Shown here: piece after piece, positions 18,392 through 27,554 of the stretch
Layout of the letters: the number at the start of each line of letters is the position of its first letter
Numbering within the stretch: position 1 is the stretch's first letter
Assembly: GCA_964571855.1 (NCBI GenBank)
Contig: CAZNDO010000006.1
Location: 1 to 64,000, forward strand
DNA length: 64,000 nt
Source: CAYYFX01 sp964571855
GTDB lineage: Bacteria > ARS69
Reading direction: 5' to 3'
Notes under the pieces: model-generated
What the model saw: only the letters and a program-made list of their open reading frames with translations
The model's database searches: none
Told to the model about the DNA's origin: nothing
Program-made: the position numbers and the translations under genes

Positions 18392-19549
18392 CTACTTCAT
18401 CGCCCGGGCCGCGGTCTTCAGCACGTCGCGGCCGATGATCATGCGCTGCACCTCGGACGTGCCCTCGCCGATCTCGGTGAGCTTCGCGTCGCGCATGTAG
18501 CGCTCCACCGGGAACTCCCGCGAGTACCCGTAGCCGCCGTGGATCTGGATGGCCTTGTGGCACGCGCGGTGCGCGGCCTCCGAGGCGAAGAGCTTCGCCT
18601 TGGACGCCTGCACCGCGAACGGCTCGCCCGCGTCCTTCAGGCGCGCCGCCTGGTACACCAGGAGCCGCGCCGCCTCGATGTCCGTGGACATGTCCGCCAG
18701 CATGAACTGGATGGCCTGGAACTCCCCGATGGGCTTGCCGAACTGCTCGCGCTCCAGCGCGTACTTCGCGGCGGCCTCCAGCGCGGCCTGCGCCAGCCCG
18801 AGCGCCATGGCGCCGATGGAGATGCGGCCCATGTTGAGGATCTCCATGAACTGCTGGAAGCCGCGGTTCTCCTGCCCGAGCACCATGGACTCGTGCACGC
18901 GGCAATCCGTCATGAAGAACTCCACCGTGTTCGATCCGCGGCAGCCGAGCTTGTCGTACTCCGAACCCACCTGCGCGCCGGGCGCCCCGCGTTCCAGGAG
19001 GAACGCGGTGATGCCCTTCGCCTTCGCCGCGGGGTCCGTGACGGCGGTGACCGTGTACATGCCGGCCACGCCGCCGTTCGTCATCCACGCCTTCTGCCCG
19101 TTCAGGACCCAGTGGTCCCCGTCCTTGACCGCGCGCGACTGCATGCCGCCGGCGTCCGAGCCCGAGTTCGGCTCGGTGAGCCCGTACGCGCCGAGGATCT
19201 CGCCGGACGTGAGCCGCGGCAGGAAGCGCTCCTTCTGCTCCTTCGTGCCGAAGTGGTGCAGCGGCCCGCAGCCCAGCGTGGTGTGGGCGGCCATGGAGAG
19301 CGCGGTGGAGCCGCACACGCGCGCCACCTCCTCCACCGCGATGGCGTAGGACAGGTAGTCCAGGCCCGCCCCGCCCCACTCCTCGGGGTACGGAATGCCC
19401 AGGAGACCCTGCTTCCCCATCCGGTCGAACGTGTCCTTCGGGAAGACGCAGGTCCGGTCGATCTCGGCGGCCTTCGGCGCGATCTCCTTCTCGGCGAAGT
19501 CGCGCACGGTCCGCCGCATCATGCGGTGCTCGTCGGTGAGGAAGAACAT
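18392..19549 (-). CDS. Short-chain acyl-CoA dehydrogenase (butyryl-CoA dehydrogenase-like)
   Basis: 385-aa FAD-dependent acyl-CoA dehydrogenase. YGLTEPNSGSDAGGMQ, the QAIQFMLADMSTDIEAARLL helix, IHGGYGYSREFPVERYMRD and the catalytic-Glu segment EGTSEVQRMIIGR are present and complete. Within this operon it most likely oxidises butyryl-CoA or another short-chain acyl-CoA. The electron-transferring flavoprotein genes are not in the window. It lies 21 nt after the CoA-transferase subunit B gene. Confidence 0.95.
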   Translation of the reverse strand: MFFLTDEHRMMRRTVRDFAEKEIAPKAAEIDRTCVFPKDTFDRMGKQGLLGIPYPEEWGGAGLDYLSYAIAVEEVARVCGSTALSMAAHTTLGCGPLHHFGTKEQKERFLPRLTSGEILGAYGLTEPNSGSDAGGMQSRAVKDGDHWVLNGQKAWMTNGGVAGMYTVTAVTDPAAKAKGITAFLLERGAPGAQVGSEYDKLGCRGSNTVEFFMTDCRVHESMVLGQENRGFQQFMEILNMGRISIGAMALGLAQAALEAAAKYALEREQFGKPIGEFQAIQFMLADMSTDIEAARLLVYQAARLKDAGEPFAVQASKAKLFASEAAHRACHKAIQIHGGYGYSREFPVERYMRDAKLTEIGEGTSEVQRMIIGRDVLKTAARAMK

Positions 19550-19570
19550 TCGGTCTCCTGGCGTTCGGTG

Positions 19571-20230
19571 CTAGACGGGCATGGGGCGGACGTTCGAGAC
19601 GTCCAGCCGCGCCCCGGTGGCGGCCACGACGTCCGCCACCTGGTAGTCCGGATGGACCTCCGCGAGCACCAGCCCGGAAGGCCCCACGTCGATGACCGCC
19701 ATCTCCGTGACGATGCGGTCCACGCAGCGCACGCCGGTCAGCGGCAGCGTGCACTTCCCGAGGATCTTCGGCCGGCCGTCGTTCGCGGTGTGGGTCATGG
19801 CCACGATCACGCGCTTGGAGCCGGCCACGAGGTCCATGGCGCCGCCCATGCCCTTCACGACCGCGCCGGGGATCATCCAGTTCGCCAGATCCCCGTTCTC
19901 GTCCACCTCCATGGCGCCGAGCACGGTCATGTCCAGGTGCCCGCCGCGCACGATGGCGAAGGACATGTCCGACGCGAAGTAGGAGCACCCGGGCGTCTCC
20001 GTGATGGTCTCCTTGCCCGCGTTGATGAGATCCGCGTCCTCCTCGCCGGGGAGCGGATACGGTCCGATCCCCATCATCCCGTTCTCGGAGTGCAGCGTGA
20101 TGTGCACGCCGTCCGGGACGAAGTTCGCGCACAGCGTGGGGATGCCGATCCCCAGGTTCACGTAGTCCCCGTCCCGGAACTCCCGCGCCACGCGCCTAGC
20201 GATGGACTCTTTTTTCGATCCGCTTCTCAT
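19571..20230 (-). CDS. scoB: 3-oxoacid CoA-transferase subunit B
   Basis: 219-aa beta subunit of a succinyl-CoA:acetoacetate or acetate/butyrate CoA-transferase. The catalytic Glu49 is in HSENGMMGIGPYP, the hallmark of the B subunit. YVNLGIGIPTL near the N-terminus and GGHLDMTVLGAMEVD are typical. The start overlaps the A-subunit gene by 35 nt, consistent with coupled synthesis of an A2B2 enzyme. Exact acceptor specificity cannot be read from sequence. Confidence 0.94.
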   Translation of the reverse strand: MRSGSKKESIARRVAREFRDGDYVNLGIGIPTLCANFVPDGVHITLHSENGMMGIGPYPLPGEEDADLINAGKETITETPGCSYFASDMSFAIVRGGHLDMTVLGAMEVDENGDLANWMIPGAVVKGMGGAMDLVAGSKRVIVAMTHTANDGRPKILGKCTLPLTGVRCVDRIVTEMAVIDVGPSGLVLAEVHPDYQVADVVAATGARLDVSNVRPMPV

Positions 20231-20885
20231 AGACCTCGCCCTCGAAGATGGCGTCCACGAAGATCCCCGGCACGTGCACCTGGTCCGGGTCCAGCTCCCC
20301 GGGCTTCACCAGGTGCTCCACCTCGGCGAACGTCACGCGCGCCGCCGCGGCCATCATGGGATGGAAGTTCCGCGTCGTGCGCCGGAAGACCAGGTTCCCC
20401 GCCTCGTCCCCCTTCCACGCCTTCACGCACGCGAAGTCCGCGGACAGCGGCAGCTCCAGCAGGTGCTCGCGCCCGTCGAAGATCCGCTTCTCCTTCCCGG
20501 TCTCCACCGGCGTGCCCACGCCCGTCGGCGTGTAGAAGCCCGCGATGCCCGCGCCGGCCGCGCGGATCCGCTCCGCGAACGTGCCCTGCGGGACGAGCTC
20601 CACGTCGATCCGGCCCTCGATGAGCGCCTTCTCCAGGTTCGGGTTCTCGCCCACGTACGTGGACACCATCTTCCGGACCTGCCCCGCGTTGATCAGAAGC
20701 CCGATGCCGAAGTCCGCCACGCCGGCGTTGTTGCTGATGATGGTGAGGTTCCTCGCGCCGTGCTCCACGAGGAGGCGCACCATGTTCTCGGGAATCCCGC
20801 ACACGCCGAACCCGCCCATCATCACGGACGCGCCGTCCCCGATGCGGGCGATGCAGGCTCTGGCGTCGGCGACCTTCGATCGCAT
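20196..20885 (-). CDS. scoA: 3-oxoacid CoA-transferase subunit A
   Basis: 229-aa alpha subunit. GASVMMGGFGVCGIPENMV is the CoA-transferase family I A-subunit signature. LTIISNNAGVADFGIGLL and RKMVSTYVGENPNLEKAL follow as expected. The ATG at 20885 is 23 nt after the AtoE-like transporter gene. With ScoB it activates imported acetoacetate or short-chain acids to their CoA esters. Confidence 0.95.
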   Translation of the reverse strand: MRSKVADARACIARIGDGASVMMGGFGVCGIPENMVRLLVEHGARNLTIISNNAGVADFGIGLLINAGQVRKMVSTYVGENPNLEKALIEGRIDVELVPQGTFAERIRAAGAGIAGFYTPTGVGTPVETGKEKRIFDGREHLLELPLSADFACVKAWKGDEAGNLVFRRTTRNFHPMMAAAARVTFAEVEHLVKPGELDPDQVHVPGIFVDAIFEGEVYEKRIEKRVHR

Positions 20886-20908
20886 GCCTTCCCTCCGGTT
20901 GCCGCCGC

Positions 20909-22228
20909 TCAGGGCAGGAGCAGGGCCAGCAGGTAGAACGGACCGGTCAGGATCATCACCAGGGTGGTGTACCCGAGAATGTCCTTGGCGGCCAGCCGCG
21001 TGACCCCGAGCAGGGCCAGGGCCCAGAACGGCTGCAGCATGTTCGTCCACTCGTCCCCGTAGGCGACGGCCATCACCGCGCGCTCCACGGGAATGCCCAG
21101 GGCCGCCGCCGCCTCCACCGCGATGGGACCTTGCACCCCCCACTGGCCGCCGCCGGAGGGGACGAAGAGGTTCACCACCGAGGCGGAAAGGAACGTCGAG
21201 AGAAGGTACCAGTCTTTCCCGGCCGCGGCGAACGCCTGCGTCATCCACTCCACGAGACCCCCGGCCTTCAGGATCCCCAGGATCCCGGCGTAGAACGGGA
21301 ACTGCAGCACGATCCCCGCGGCGCCGCGGATGCCCTCCCCCACGGAGCGCCCGTACGACGCCGGCGACCCGTGCACGAGCAGGCCCGCGAACAGGAAGCC
21401 GAAGTTCACGAGGTTCAGGTCGAGCGCGGCGAAGCCCCGGGTCGCGAAGGCGCGGACCACGAAGGCCAGGCCGGCCACCCCGAAGATCACGCCCAGCACC
21501 GGGCTCCGGTCCAGCCGTCCGGGGGCCGGGTCCCCCGCCGAGGGCTCCCCGACCGCCTCCTCCAGGCCCGGCGGGGCGGGGCGACCACCGCGCTGCGGGG
21601 TCATCGCCCCGGCCAGGAGCGGCACGAACACCACGAGCAGGCCGCACAGCAGGAGGTTCGAGGGGGATCCGAGGGTGGCGCCCACCGGGATCACCCCGAT
21701 TCGATCCTCCAGGAAGTGCCCCGGCGTGGCCACGGTCAGGGGGGCCGACCCCGAGAGCCCGCCGTGCCACGACAGGAACCCCGCGTACGCCCCGGCGACC
21801 ACCGCCGGGTAGTGGATGGCCACGCCGCGACGCCGCGCGGAGAGGCCGATCTCGCGCGCCAGGAGCGCCCCCACGACGAGCCCCAGGCCCCAGTGGACCA
21901 GGGACAGGCAGACGGACACGAAGGCGGCCAGGGCGGCCGCGGAGCGCGGTCCCCGCGGCAGCCCGGCGAGCGCCCCCACCACCCGGCGCGCCGGCGGCGA
22001 CACGGCCAGCGCATGGCCGGTCACGAGGATGAGACACATCTGCATGGCGAAGGGCAGGAACTCCCAGAAGCCGGCGCCCCAGCCGGCCCACGCGGCTTCC
22101 GCGGGGGTGCGGGTCACGGTCAGGGCCAGGACGAACGTGGCCAGGGTGAGCCCCAGCGCGAGCACGAAGGGGCTCGGGACCCGCCGCTCCGCCCAGCCCG
22201 CGAAGGCGGCGCCGAGTCGCTCGATCAC
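20909..22228 (-). CDS. atoE: AtoE-family short-chain fatty acid transporter
   Basis: 439-aa polytopic inner-membrane protein with roughly ten to twelve hydrophobic segments. SLVHWGLGLVVGALLARE, GGLSGSAPLTVATPGHFLED and FVPSGGGQWGVQGPIAVEAA match the AtoE short-chain fatty acid permease family (which includes E. coli AtoE). As first gene of the operon it probably imports acetoacetate, butyrate or similar acids for the downstream enzymes. The start is the ATG at 22228, about 60 nt below the predicted promoter. Confidence 0.93.
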   Translation of the reverse strand: MIERLGAAFAGWAERRVPSPFVLALGLTLATFVLALTVTRTPAEAAWAGWGAGFWEFLPFAMQMCLILVTGHALAVSPPARRVVGALAGLPRGPRSAAALAAFVSVCLSLVHWGLGLVVGALLAREIGLSARRRGVAIHYPAVVAGAYAGFLSWHGGLSGSAPLTVATPGHFLEDRIGVIPVGATLGSPSNLLLCGLLVVFVPLLAGAMTPQRGGRPAPPGLEEAVGEPSAGDPAPGRLDRSPVLGVIFGVAGLAFVVRAFATRGFAALDLNLVNFGFLFAGLLVHGSPASYGRSVGEGIRGAAGIVLQFPFYAGILGILKAGGLVEWMTQAFAAAGKDWYLLSTFLSASVVNLFVPSGGGQWGVQGPIAVEAAAALGIPVERAVMAVAYGDEWTNMLQPFWALALLGVTRLAAKDILGYTTLVMILTGPFYLLALLLP

Positions 22229-22293
22229 GCGCGGGGGCGCGCCGCGAGCGGCGGCGCGATGGGCGGCAGGAAGGCGGAAAGCACGGCTCCGGC

Positions 22294-22322
22294 AGCCTAC
22301 GGGGGCCCCGGAGGGGTGTCAA
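22294..22322 (-). promoter_or_regulatory. Promoter of the short-chain fatty-acid operon
   Basis: On the minus strand a consensus TTGACA (22322-22317) is 17 bp from TAGGCT (22299-22294). The -35 overlaps the stop codon of the CNNM-like gene upstream. The six-gene operon 22228-16309 would start from here; I see no other promoter inside it. Confidence 0.6.
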
Positions 22323-23338
22323 ACGCCCGCAGGGCTGCCCGGACGGGCGCCGGGCGAGGGGCGCGGTCCCCGCGGAATCTCCCCCACGACCTCCTCCAGC
22401 ACGTCCTCCGTGGTGACGAGCCCCACGGACCGGCCCTCCCGGTCCTTCACGAGGGCGATCGACTGCTGGTGCCGGCGGAAACCCTGGATCGCCTCGTCGA
22501 GCGGGGCGTCGGGGTCCAGCACGTAGGCCGCGCGCACGTACGGGCGCAGCCGGAGGTCCGCGGGCAGCCCGAGCAGCGCCTTCGCCGCCACGAACCCCTC
22601 CACGTTGCCGTGGCCGTCCACCGCGGCGAGGTACCGCGAACCCCCGGCGCGCACCTTCGCGAGAGCCTCCCCGACCGTGCCGTCCGCCGGACACGAGCGG
22701 TCCGCGCGCAGCGGAACCATGGCCTCGGCGGTCCGCCGGCGGCCCAGCTCCAGCGCGCGCCCCGCCATGCGGAACCAGTGCGCGGAGGGCGTCGCCCGCC
22801 CCTCGTCGCGGGCGGAGCCGTACAGGAAGATGCTCACGAGTTCCTCGCGCCGCAGGATCGGACGGGGCTCCGCGGTCCTGGCGGGCAGCAGGGCGAGGAG
22901 CAGCCGGGTCGCGCCCGAGGTGAGCGCCACCCCCGGTCGCAGCAGGGCGCAGGCCGCGGCGAGCGGGGACGAGGTCGCGCGCAGCCAGCGTGTCGGCCGG
23001 CCGCGCGCCAGCGCCTTCGGCGCGATCTCCCCGAAGAACAGCAGCACCGGCGTGACCACGAGCGTGGCCACGAGCACGCCCCGCTCCGGCGACATCGAGA
23101 CGGCGACGGCGGTGGCGAGCGCGGAGAGCCCCGTGTTCACGAGGTTGTTCCCCACGAGCAGCGCCGCGATCGTGGCCGGCGTGTCCGCGAGCAGGCGCAG
23201 CGCGCGCTGCGCGTCCCGGCGGCCCTCCGCGGCCAGCGACTCCAGCCGGGCGCGGCCGGCCGATACGAGCGCGATCTCCGACCCGGAGAAGAACCCGCTC
23301 AGCACCACCAGCACCGTCATCGCGAGCCCGACCTCCAT
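22319..23338 (-). CDS. CNNM-domain/CBS-pair membrane protein (CorC/HlyC-like), short form
   Basis: 339-aa protein with an N-terminal CNNM transmembrane domain (FFSGSEIALVSAGRARLE, LLVGNNLVNTGLSALATAV, LFFGEIAPKALARGRPTRW) and a C-terminal CBS pair (AEAMVPLRADRS..., IALVKDREGRSVGLVTTEDVLEEVVGEI). It ends soon after the second CBS and lacks the CorC_HlyC transporter-associated domain of its neighbour. Members are linked to Mg/Co efflux and Na/Mg exchange. It starts 2 nt after its paralogue's stop, as last gene of the trk operon. Confidence 0.88.
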   Translation of the reverse strand: MEVGLAMTVLVVLSGFFSGSEIALVSAGRARLESLAAEGRRDAQRALRLLADTPATIAALLVGNNLVNTGLSALATAVAVSMSPERGVLVATLVVTPVLLFFGEIAPKALARGRPTRWLRATSSPLAAACALLRPGVALTSGATRLLLALLPARTAEPRPILRREELVSIFLYGSARDEGRATPSAHWFRMAGRALELGRRRTAEAMVPLRADRSCPADGTVGEALAKVRAGGSRYLAAVDGHGNVEGFVAAKALLGLPADLRLRPYVRAAYVLDPDAPLDEAIQGFRRHQQSIALVKDREGRSVGLVTTEDVLEEVVGEIPRGPRPSPGARPGSPAGV

Positions 23339-23340
23339 GG

Positions 23341-24597
23341 TCACGACGCCTCCCCGCGCGGCGCCGTCCCCGGCGGCAGGTCGATCTCGATCGTGACGAT
23401 GCGGTGCGGCTCCGCCCGCGTCACGCGCACCGCAAGGCCGTCCAGCACGAGCGCGTCGCCGGCCGCGGGGATCCTCCCCAGCCGCTCCAGCACGAGCCCC
23501 GCCAACGTCTCGTTCTCCTCCGACTCGAGCGCCGTCCCGAACTGCTCGTTGAAGAACCGGATCTCCATGCGCCCGGGGACGGAGACCCGGTTCCCCTCGA
23601 GCCGCTGGTACAGCACCTTCGGGACGTCGGCGCGCTCGATGAGCTCGCCGGAGATCTCCTCCAGCAGGTCCGTCAGCGTCACGAGGCCGGAGAGGTGCCC
23701 GTACTCGTCCACGACGAACGCGAGCCGGGAGCCCGAGGTCCGGAACTCCTCCAGCAGTTCCAACGCCGGCTTCACTTCCGGCACCCAGGCGGCGGGCCGC
23801 GCGAGGGAGCGGAGTTCCGCGTCGTCGGGCGACCGAAGGAGGTCCACCGCGGTCACGAACCCGTCCAGCGCGTCCGGCCCCTCGCCCGCCAGCGGCACCT
23901 TGGAGAAGCCGGACTCCCGCAGGACGCCGCGCGCATCCTCCACCCGCATGTCCCCCGGCAGCGAGAAGATCTCCAGGCGCGGCGTCATCACGTCGCCCAC
24001 GGGGGAGCTGCCCAGTTCCAGCACGCCGAGCACGAGATCGCGTTCGTGCGTCTCCACCTCGCCCTCGGCGTGCGCCATCCGCAGCATCGCCTCCGCCTCG
24101 GAGAGATCCACGCGATCGTCGGGGCGCCGCTCCTCGCCCACGACCAGGTCGGTGGCCCGCAGGAACAGCCAGCGCACGGGGGCGAGCGCGCGCCCCAGCC
24201 ACAGCAGCGGGCGCGCCACGAAGCGGGCCACCGGCTCCGCGTTGCGGTAGGCGACGGTCTTGGGCGCGATCTCCCCCACGACCAGCAGCAGGAAGGTCAT
24301 CGTGACGGTGGCCACGACCACACCGAGGCCCGCGCTGCCGGTGGCGCGGATGATCGCCGCGGACGCCAGCGCGGACGCGAGCGTGTTCACGACGAGGTTG
24401 CCCAGGAGGATGGTGACGAGGACGCGGCGCGGGCTCTCCATCAGCCGGGCCAGCGCGCGGTCCGAGGGCGCGCCGCCCTTCCCCAGCTCCCGCAGCCGTG
24501 CGGTCGACAGGGAGAACAGCGCCGTCTCCGACCCGGAGAAGAAGCCGGAGAGCGCCAGCAACCCCGCCAGCGAGACGCCGAGGACCGCGCCGTCCAT
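23341..24597 (-). CDS. CNNM/CBS/CorC_HlyC-domain protein, full-length
   Basis: 418-aa paralogue of the next gene: CNNM membrane domain (FFSGSETALFSLSTARLREL, LLGNLVVNTLASALASAA, LLVVGEIAPKTVAYRNAEP), a CBS pair (VGDVMTPRLEIFSLP..., AFVVDEYGHLSGLVTLTDLLEEISGEL) and a C-terminal CorC_HlyC domain (RRIVTIEIDL at the end). The ATG shares a base with the trkH stop (TGATG), so it is translationally coupled. A Mg/Co/Na transport role is known for the family; the ion here is not determined. Confidence 0.92.
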   Translation of the reverse strand: MDGAVLGVSLAGLLALSGFFSGSETALFSLSTARLRELGKGGAPSDRALARLMESPRRVLVTILLGNLVVNTLASALASAAIIRATGSAGLGVVVATVTMTFLLLVVGEIAPKTVAYRNAEPVARFVARPLLWLGRALAPVRWLFLRATDLVVGEERRPDDRVDLSEAEAMLRMAHAEGEVETHERDLVLGVLELGSSPVGDVMTPRLEIFSLPGDMRVEDARGVLRESGFSKVPLAGEGPDALDGFVTAVDLLRSPDDAELRSLARPAAWVPEVKPALELLEEFRTSGSRLAFVVDEYGHLSGLVTLTDLLEEISGELIERADVPKVLYQRLEGNRVSVPGRMEIRFFNEQFGTALESEENETLAGLVLERLGRIPAAGDALVLDGLAVRVTRAEPHRIVTIEIDLPPGTAPRGEAS

Positions 24598-26039
24598 CAG
24601 CGCCTCCAGGTGGCGGGCAGGAACAGGACGAGCACGGTGTAGATCTCCAGGCGGCCCACGAGCATCAGCACGATCAGGAGCCACTTCGCCGCCGGGTCGA
24701 ACCAGGCGAAGTTGTCGAAGGGGCCGATGGCGGCGAACCCCGGGCCCACGTTGCCCAGCGACGTGGCCGCCGCGCTGAGCGCGGTCTCCAGGTCCGGCGA
24801 GAACGCCGCGAGCGCCAGCGTCCCGCCCGCGAGCAGCGCCATGTACAGGAACGAGAAGCCCAGCACCTCGCGCACGATCGAGTCGTCCACACGCCGGCCG
24901 CGGCCCAGCGTGACGGGACGGACCACGCGCGGCGCCGCGGTCAGCCGCAGCGCCTGCAGCCCCGCCTTCGCGAGGATGAGGTGGCGCACGACCTTGATGG
25001 ACCCCGCGGTGCTGCCCGCACAGCCCCCGATCAGCATGAGCAGGAGCAGGACCCAGCGCATCGCCGGGTGCCACAGCTCCACGTCCTCCGTGGCGTACCC
25101 CGTGGTCGTCATGAAGGAGACGACCTGGAACGCGGCGCCGCGCAGGCCGCGCTCCGGGTCGTAGCCGTGCACCCAGTACAGGCCCCCGGCCAGCAGCGCC
25201 ACGGCGCCGAGCGTGACAGCGAGGTACGCGCGCCACTCCGGATCCTGGAAGTACCGCTTCGGCGAGCGCACCCCGCGGTAGTGCAGCGCGAAGTTGGCGC
25301 CGGCCAGCCACATGAACAGGATCACGATCCACTCGATCGCGGGGCTCTCGTACGCGGCGATGCTGCGGTTCCGCGTGGAGTAGCCGCCCGTGGCCATCGT
25401 CGTGAACGAGTGGCACACGGCGTCGAACCAGGTCATCCCGGCCGCCCGGAGCGCGCCCGTCTCCAGGGCGGTGAGCGCGGCGTACACGCCCCACAGGTAG
25501 GCCGCGGTCTGCCGGATGCGCGGCGTCAGCTTGTCCGGGCTCGGACCGGGGGACTCGGCCTGGTACAGCTGCATCCCGCCCACGCCGAGCATCGGGAGCA
25601 CCGCGAGCGAAAGCAGGATGATCCCCATGCCGCCGATCCACTGCACGAGCGCGCGCCAGAACAGGATGCCCCGCGGCAACGACTCCACCTCCGGCAGGAT
25701 GGACGCGCCGGTGGTGGTGAAGCCGGAGATCGTCTCGAACACGGCGTCCACGAATGCGGGGGTCACGCCGGACAGCAGGAACGGCAGGCTGCCGAACAGC
25801 GTCATCGCGACCCAGCCGAAGGCGACCACGCCGAAGGCGTCGCGGACGCCCAGGTCGAAGGAACCGCGCGTGGCCAGGATCAACCCGGCCCCGGCCGCGA
25901 TCGTGACCGCGCACGAGACGCCGAACGCGAAAACGTCCGCGCCGCCGTGCGCGATCGCCACGCCGAGCGGCGCCAGCATCGCCACGCCGACGAACACCAC
26001 GACCGCGCCGATCGCTTGGAGGACGCCGCGCGGACTCAT
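24597..26039 (-). CDS. trkH: TrkH/KtrB-family potassium uptake channel subunit
   Basis: 480-aa potassium-translocating subunit. The four pore loops are visible, e.g. SGFTTTGASI, FTTMATGGYSTRN, VSFMTTTGYATED and ATSLGNVGPGFAAIG, each with the selectivity-filter Gly. IGGMGIILLSLAVLPMLGVG is also conserved. The gene begins 2 nt after trkA and overlaps the CNNM gene by one base, forming a potassium/cation homeostasis operon. Confidence 0.96.
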   Translation of the reverse strand: MSPRGVLQAIGAVVVFVGVAMLAPLGVAIAHGGADVFAFGVSCAVTIAAGAGLILATRGSFDLGVRDAFGVVAFGWVAMTLFGSLPFLLSGVTPAFVDAVFETISGFTTTGASILPEVESLPRGILFWRALVQWIGGMGIILLSLAVLPMLGVGGMQLYQAESPGPSPDKLTPRIRQTAAYLWGVYAALTALETGALRAAGMTWFDAVCHSFTTMATGGYSTRNRSIAAYESPAIEWIVILFMWLAGANFALHYRGVRSPKRYFQDPEWRAYLAVTLGAVALLAGGLYWVHGYDPERGLRGAAFQVVSFMTTTGYATEDVELWHPAMRWVLLLLMLIGGCAGSTAGSIKVVRHLILAKAGLQALRLTAAPRVVRPVTLGRGRRVDDSIVREVLGFSFLYMALLAGGTLALAAFSPDLETALSAAATSLGNVGPGFAAIGPFDNFAWFDPAAKWLLIVLMLVGRLEIYTVLVLFLPATWRR

Positions 26040-26041
26040 CG

Positions 26042-27382
26042 TCAGGAGAACATCCGCTCGACCTTCGCGATGGCGGAGGGGAGCGCGAACACGATCACCT
26101 TGTCGTGGGGCTCGAGGACCGTGTCGCCGTCCGGGATGCCGAACGTGTCGCCCCGCGAGTAGCCGCCCAGGATCGCGTCCTTCGGGAACTTCACGTCGCG
26201 GATGGGCTTGCCCACGATGCGGGAGCGCTCGGAGGCGGCGAGCTCGAGGACCTCGGCGTCGATGTCCTTGAACGTGGCGACCTGCAGGATGTGCCCGCGG
26301 CGCACGAAGCGCAGGATGGCGCCGGCCGCGGTGAGGCGCGGGTTGACCGCCGCGTGCAGGCCGATCTCCTTCAGCACCGGGATGTAGTCCGTACGCTTCA
26401 CCAGCGCCACCACCTTGCGCGCGCCGAGGTGGCGCGCCAGCAGCGCCGCCATCACGTTGTTCTCCTCGTCGCCGGACGTGGCCACGAACCCCTCGGCGCC
26501 CGCGACGCCGGACTCCTTGAGCGCCACGAGGTCCGTGCCGTCGCCGTGCAGGACGGTGGTGCGGCGCAGGGTGGCGGCCAGCTCCTCGGAGCGGCGGCGG
26601 TCCAGCTCCAGCAGGCGCACGTCGAAACCCTTCTCCTCCAGCCGGGACGCCACGCCGGCCCCCACCGAGCCGCCGCCCACCACGAGGACGCGGCGCACGC
26701 CCGCGACGGGCGCCGCGTCGGGCGTGGCGAGCACGCGCGCCAGCTCCTCGTGCACGCCGATGAGGTACACGCGGTCCCCGGGGAGGATGCGGTGGTCCCC
26801 GCGCGGGATCATCGTGGTGCCGTCCCGCACGATGGCGATCACGAGCGCGTGGATGCCGTCGTACACGTCCCTCAGCTCGGAGAGGCTCCGGTTCGCGAGC
26901 GGCGAGTCCGGCTCGATCCGCACGCCGAGCAGGCGGACGCGGCCGTCGTCGAACTCCAGGGAGTCCGTGACGCTCTGGCCCTCCAGCAGCCCCACGATCT
27001 CGCGGGCCGCCTCCTCCTTCGGGTTGATCACGCAGTCCACGCCGAACGCCTCGCGCGCGAGCCGCTCGTCCTCGACCGAGCGGATGCCGGCCAGGCGGGC
27101 CACGGAGCGCGTGGCCCCCAGCCTCCCGGCAAGGCCGCAGGCCACGAGGTTCACCGCGTCGATCTGGGAGACGGCGAGGAGCAGGTCCGTGTGGTCGATC
27201 CCGTTCTCGCGCAGCACGGCGGGGTCCGTGCCGTCCCCGACCACGCCGTACACGTCCAGCGCGTTGACCCGCTCCACCGCGGCGGGATCCCGGTCCAGGA
27301 CGACCAGGTCGTGTCCCTCGCGGACGAGCCGCTCCGCGATGTACGTGCCCACCTCGCCGGCGCCCACGATCAGGATCCTCAC
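26042..27382 (-). CDS. trkA: TrkA-type cytoplasmic regulator of potassium uptake
   Basis: 446 aa with two RCK_N/RCK_C repeats. The first NAD-binding motif is IVGAGEVGTYIAERL at residues 6-20, the second VVGGGSVGAGVASRL in the middle. Domains ending in GDHRILPGDRVYLIGVHEEL and DGDTVLEPHDKVIVFALPSA are RCK_C. It gates TrkH in response to NAD(H) or ATP. The GTG at 27382 follows a GGGAGGA site; an upstream ATG frame to 27499 is Arg/Pro-rich non-family sequence. Confidence 0.96.
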   Translation of the reverse strand: MRILIVGAGEVGTYIAERLVREGHDLVVLDRDPAAVERVNALDVYGVVGDGTDPAVLRENGIDHTDLLLAVSQIDAVNLVACGLAGRLGATRSVARLAGIRSVEDERLAREAFGVDCVINPKEEAAREIVGLLEGQSVTDSLEFDDGRVRLLGVRIEPDSPLANRSLSELRDVYDGIHALVIAIVRDGTTMIPRGDHRILPGDRVYLIGVHEELARVLATPDAAPVAGVRRVLVVGGGSVGAGVASRLEEKGFDVRLLELDRRRSEELAATLRRTTVLHGDGTDLVALKESGVAGAEGFVATSGDEENNVMAALLARHLGARKVVALVKRTDYIPVLKEIGLHAAVNPRLTAAGAILRFVRRGHILQVATFKDIDAEVLELAASERSRIVGKPIRDVKFPKDAILGGYSRGDTFGIPDGDTVLEPHDKVIVFALPSAIAKVERMFS

Positions 27383-27419
27383 GACGTCCTCCCCGGCCGG
27401 GCCGGCGGTCCGGCGTGGG

Positions 27420-27448
27420 AGTCTAGTGCCGGCCCCGCCCGCGGGGAA
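27420..27448 (-). promoter_or_regulatory. Possible promoter of the trk operon
   Basis: A TAGACT -10 (27425-27420) lies 38 nt above the trkA start, but the matching -35 position reads TTCCCC with a 17-bp spacer, which is weak. An activator or different sigma factor may be needed, or the promoter lies elsewhere. Confidence 0.25.
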
Positions 27449-27492
27449 GCCTCGCGCCGGCGCGTGGCGGGCGGCGCGCGCGGGGGCGTTCC

Positions 27493-27521
27493 TTGACACC
27501 CCGGGACGCCGCTCCTAGAAT
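27493..27521 (+). promoter_or_regulatory. Strong promoter of the membrane lipoprotein gene
   Basis: TTGACA (27493-27498), exactly 17 bp, and TAGAAT (27516-27521) give the closest match to the sigma-70 consensus in the window. The start of transcription near 27528 decides the gene start: the in-frame GTG at 27531 is too close, while GTG 27555 has a proper ribosome site. Confidence 0.7.
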
Positions 27522-27554
27522 CCGCCGCCCGTGCGGTGCCGCGGGAGGTGTCGA

